Source: Adenanthera pavonina
Lineage: Eukaryota > Streptophyta > Magnoliopsida > Fabales > Fabaceae
DNA: 64,000 nt
NCBI GenBank assembly: GCA_026686845.1
Contig: JAIVEN010000014.1
Span: 10,092,001 to 10,156,000 of the forward strand
Reading direction: 5' to 3'
Shown: positions 61,990-64,000 of the stretch, piece after piece
Layout: every line of letters begins with the position of its first letter
Position numbering within the stretch: position 1 is the first letter of the stretch
Made by a program: the position numbers and the translations under genes
The notes under the pieces: model-generated
Told to the model about the DNA's origin: nothing
The model's input: only the letters and a program-made list of their open reading frames with translations
Databases searched by the model: none

Positions 61990-62180
61990 CAAATCGGGTT
62001 TAAACGAAAATCAACTTGTAAGGAGTCGCCACCAAAATTTTGAGGGAAAACTTTAGGAAACTGAATTAAAGAGTAAAGGATGGTCTGCATAATCAGAGTT
62101 GGATTCGGGAGTCAATTGTGTGTGGGGAAAGTGTTAGGCACCCCACAGTACCCGTTCCTAGGAACGGTTACCTTACATTG
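61990..62180. mobile_element. LTR-retrotransposon LTR remnant
   Basis: A block of phrases recurrent in plant LTR elements: AAGGAGTCGCCACCAAAATT, GAGGGAAAACTTTAGGAAAC, ATTCGGGAGTCAATTGTGTG, GTGTTAGGCACCCCACAGTA, CGTTCCTAGGAACGGTTACC. I associate this block with Ty3-gypsy LTRs (possibly Tat/Ogre group), from memory. It is unbordered: no TG/CA ends or coding domains seen. Confidence 0.5.
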
Positions 62181-63359
62181 ATGTAATTTAATATGGCTTT
62201 AAAAATATTTTGATTTTCCTTTTATCATTCACGTGCAAGAATAAGGATAGAGAAGAATTTAAGAAAATTTGAGAAATTCGGAAAATAGAATAAGGAAAAG
62301 AAATTAACTTAGAAATTAAACGGATTTAGTAAAAAATGAGGAAAAAGAATTTAAGAAAATAAATTGAAAAATATTTATTTATTTACAAAGGAAGATTTGA
62401 CCTAGAATCAGAGCCTGGGACTTACGTACTCTGCGGTGAGGATCAAAGTCCACGTAATTCAGGGCTAGAAATGCGTGTCACTTGATTGATTTTTTTTATT
62501 ATAAAATTTTTTTAATAAAAGAAAGTTATTTGAAAATAATTTAACTTTTCACAAGTAAAACAATTTTCTGAGATTGAGTTGGTCATTTTAATCTGTAAAA
62601 GATAATTTAATTCCGCTTACTTACTCTTATTTTATTTTGTTTTAAAAATATTTCTTTTATTTTAGAAAATACTTTTATTTGATTTTTTTTTACTTTTGAA
62701 ATAATATATTTTTATACTTTTGGGAATTTTCCTTTTTTCTGTAAAAGAAAATCAATCTACCTGTTACAGATTCGCAGTCAGGCCCGATAGACTGATCCCT
62801 CAAATACCTGCAGGAGTTCTAAACTTCGCGGTATAAAGACTTTACTTTAAAGTGATAATTCATGAAATGCTATTATTATTTGATTTTCAAATGACAATTT
62901 TATTATATGTTTTTTTAAGGAAAATTGGAAAAAAAAACTTATTATATTATTATAATTTATTTTTTTGTGAAATATAATTATTTTCTTAAAAGAAAAGTTA
63001 TTTAATAGATATATCTACGTGGATTCACAATTTCACGTGATAACTCAGTATTTAGACACCTGCGTAGGTTCCAAAAACTCACGTGGTGTAATTATTAAGC
63101 CAACTATTTACTTATTTATTATTATTTTATTGTTATTATTTTATTTATTTATTTATTATTATTATTATTATTTTTAAAACAAGTTACCCAACCAATTGGC
63201 ATATTTACATGAACTCACAGTCTCAAGTGACAATATGGCTAATTCAGTTACTTGCATGGGCTCTTGAACCACGCGTGGCATAATGGCTAACTCGTATGTT
63301 ATGAGTCGTTATAATCATTATATATATATATACACTCTTCTATTGAAGGGGAAACAACT
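62181..63359. repeat. Degenerate repeated LTR-type sequence
   Basis: Several decayed copies of one theme: CCTGCxxGxxTTC/TAAA, then an ACTxxCGxGGTxTxAT-like block, near 62440-62480, 62805-62835, 63055-63100 and 63255-63290, spaced 190-380 bp. They probably belong to the same LTR as the preceding block. AT-rich spacers include (TTA)n near 63119-63175. No gene. Confidence 0.35.
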
Positions 63360-63555
63360 ACATCGTGAGGTTTTTCAGGTGTCTTAAAATAAAACTTGAA
63401 CACGAAATAGGTGCCATGTAAAGCATTAAGCCAATGGTGTAAACACGTGCTTACCACATCGTGAGGTTTTTCAGGTGTCTTACTTAAAATAAAACTTAAA
63501 CACGAAATAGGTGCCATGTAAAGCATTAAGCCAATGGTGTAGACACGTGCTTACC
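63360..63555. repeat. 96-100-bp tandem duplication
   Basis: Copy 1 63360-63455, copy 2 63456-63555. Both start ACATCGTGAGGTTTTTCAGG and carry ACACGAAATAGGTGCCATGT and GCCAATGGTGT. Copy 2 has a 4-bp insertion and few substitutions. Confidence 0.9.
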
Positions 63556-64000
63556 ACAGGGTGTACTTGAGCATAATTTTGATCACTAAAAAATAATTGG
63601 TGCAAATATTACCTGTGCTGAAACATCATGAAGGGGAAGCAATATAGCATGAATTGAAGCAAGGATTATAAATCTCTGAGTTAAGCACACCAATCAAATT
63701 ATCTCCCACTTAACAAATTTGCGGAAATGAACCTAGGAACCACACCCTTGCAATTGGAAAGGACTAGATACTATGCCAGCCTGTGGGACTTATTTTCCTC
63801 TCACTTTCTGAACGCCAAACATCAACCTATGTCACATCATTTTCCAAAAAAAAGGATCTATGAGACCGAGCACCACTCTTCCTTAATTTTAAAATCTGTA
63901 AGGCATCATCAATGTGTTTAGCTTACTGTATTCATCGAAAAGGGACACTACCTAAGTGGTGTTCAATTGAGCCCCCTACATGATCAATAGGATAGTAGCA
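63556..64000. other. Intergenic DNA to the window end
   Basis: No gene, RNA gene or repeat recognised in these 445 bases; the small plus-strand open frame at 63727-63921 has no family signal. Confidence 0.4.

Overview
This is a gene-bearing stretch of nuclear DNA from a flowering plant, almost certainly a core eudicot. The evidence is AT-rich intergenic DNA, short GT-AG introns, plant-only families (MCD1, MLO, clade III GLR), decayed plant retroelements and a plant-type tRNA-Trp. Nothing prokaryotic, organellar or viral was seen. All gene models below were assembled by eye; for each, exon phases were checked so that the joined exons stay open from ATG to stop.

Layout. 1-3.4 kb: MCD1 (minus; chloroplast division-site placement) with a tRNA-Trp(CCA) head-to-head upstream. 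5.1-10.1 kb: OST1B/ribophorin I (minus; ER N-glycosylation), carrying a foldback element and a 117-bp tandem duplication in introns. 12.1-15.5 kb: a 14-exon clade III MLO gene (minus). 16.3-17.0 kb: an F-box pseudogene. 17.7-20.3 kb: a 5' remnant of a Ty1-copia element (minus). 20.3-26 kb: repeat-rich, gene-poor DNA. 26.0-29.8 kb: a GLR3-type glutamate receptor-like channel (minus). 33.0-34.7 kb: a PP2C phosphatase (plus), convergent with a canopy/saposin-like ER protein at 35.5-38.3 kb (minus). 39.8-47.9 kb: AtEH1/Pan1-like endocytic adaptor (minus). 49.0-51.8 kb: a decayed 5'-truncated LINE (plus), followed by a SINE with a target-site duplication. 57.1-58.4 kb: HMGB-type chromatin protein (plus). 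58.4-64 kb: no gene; LINE RNase H debris and LTR-type tandem repeats.

The genes are unrelated housekeeping, defence and signalling genes, not an operon or biosynthetic cluster. MCD1, EH1/Pan1 and HMGB2/3 also lie close together in Arabidopsis (At1g20830, At1g20760, At1g20693/20696, recalled from memory), so the window probably preserves an ancestral eudicot block. I found no convincing undescribed system. The points most worth checking are an apparently lost splice donor in EH1, a start-overlapping uORF in the PP2C gene, an acidic/histidine-rich loop in the MLO protein, and the foldback element in OST1B.
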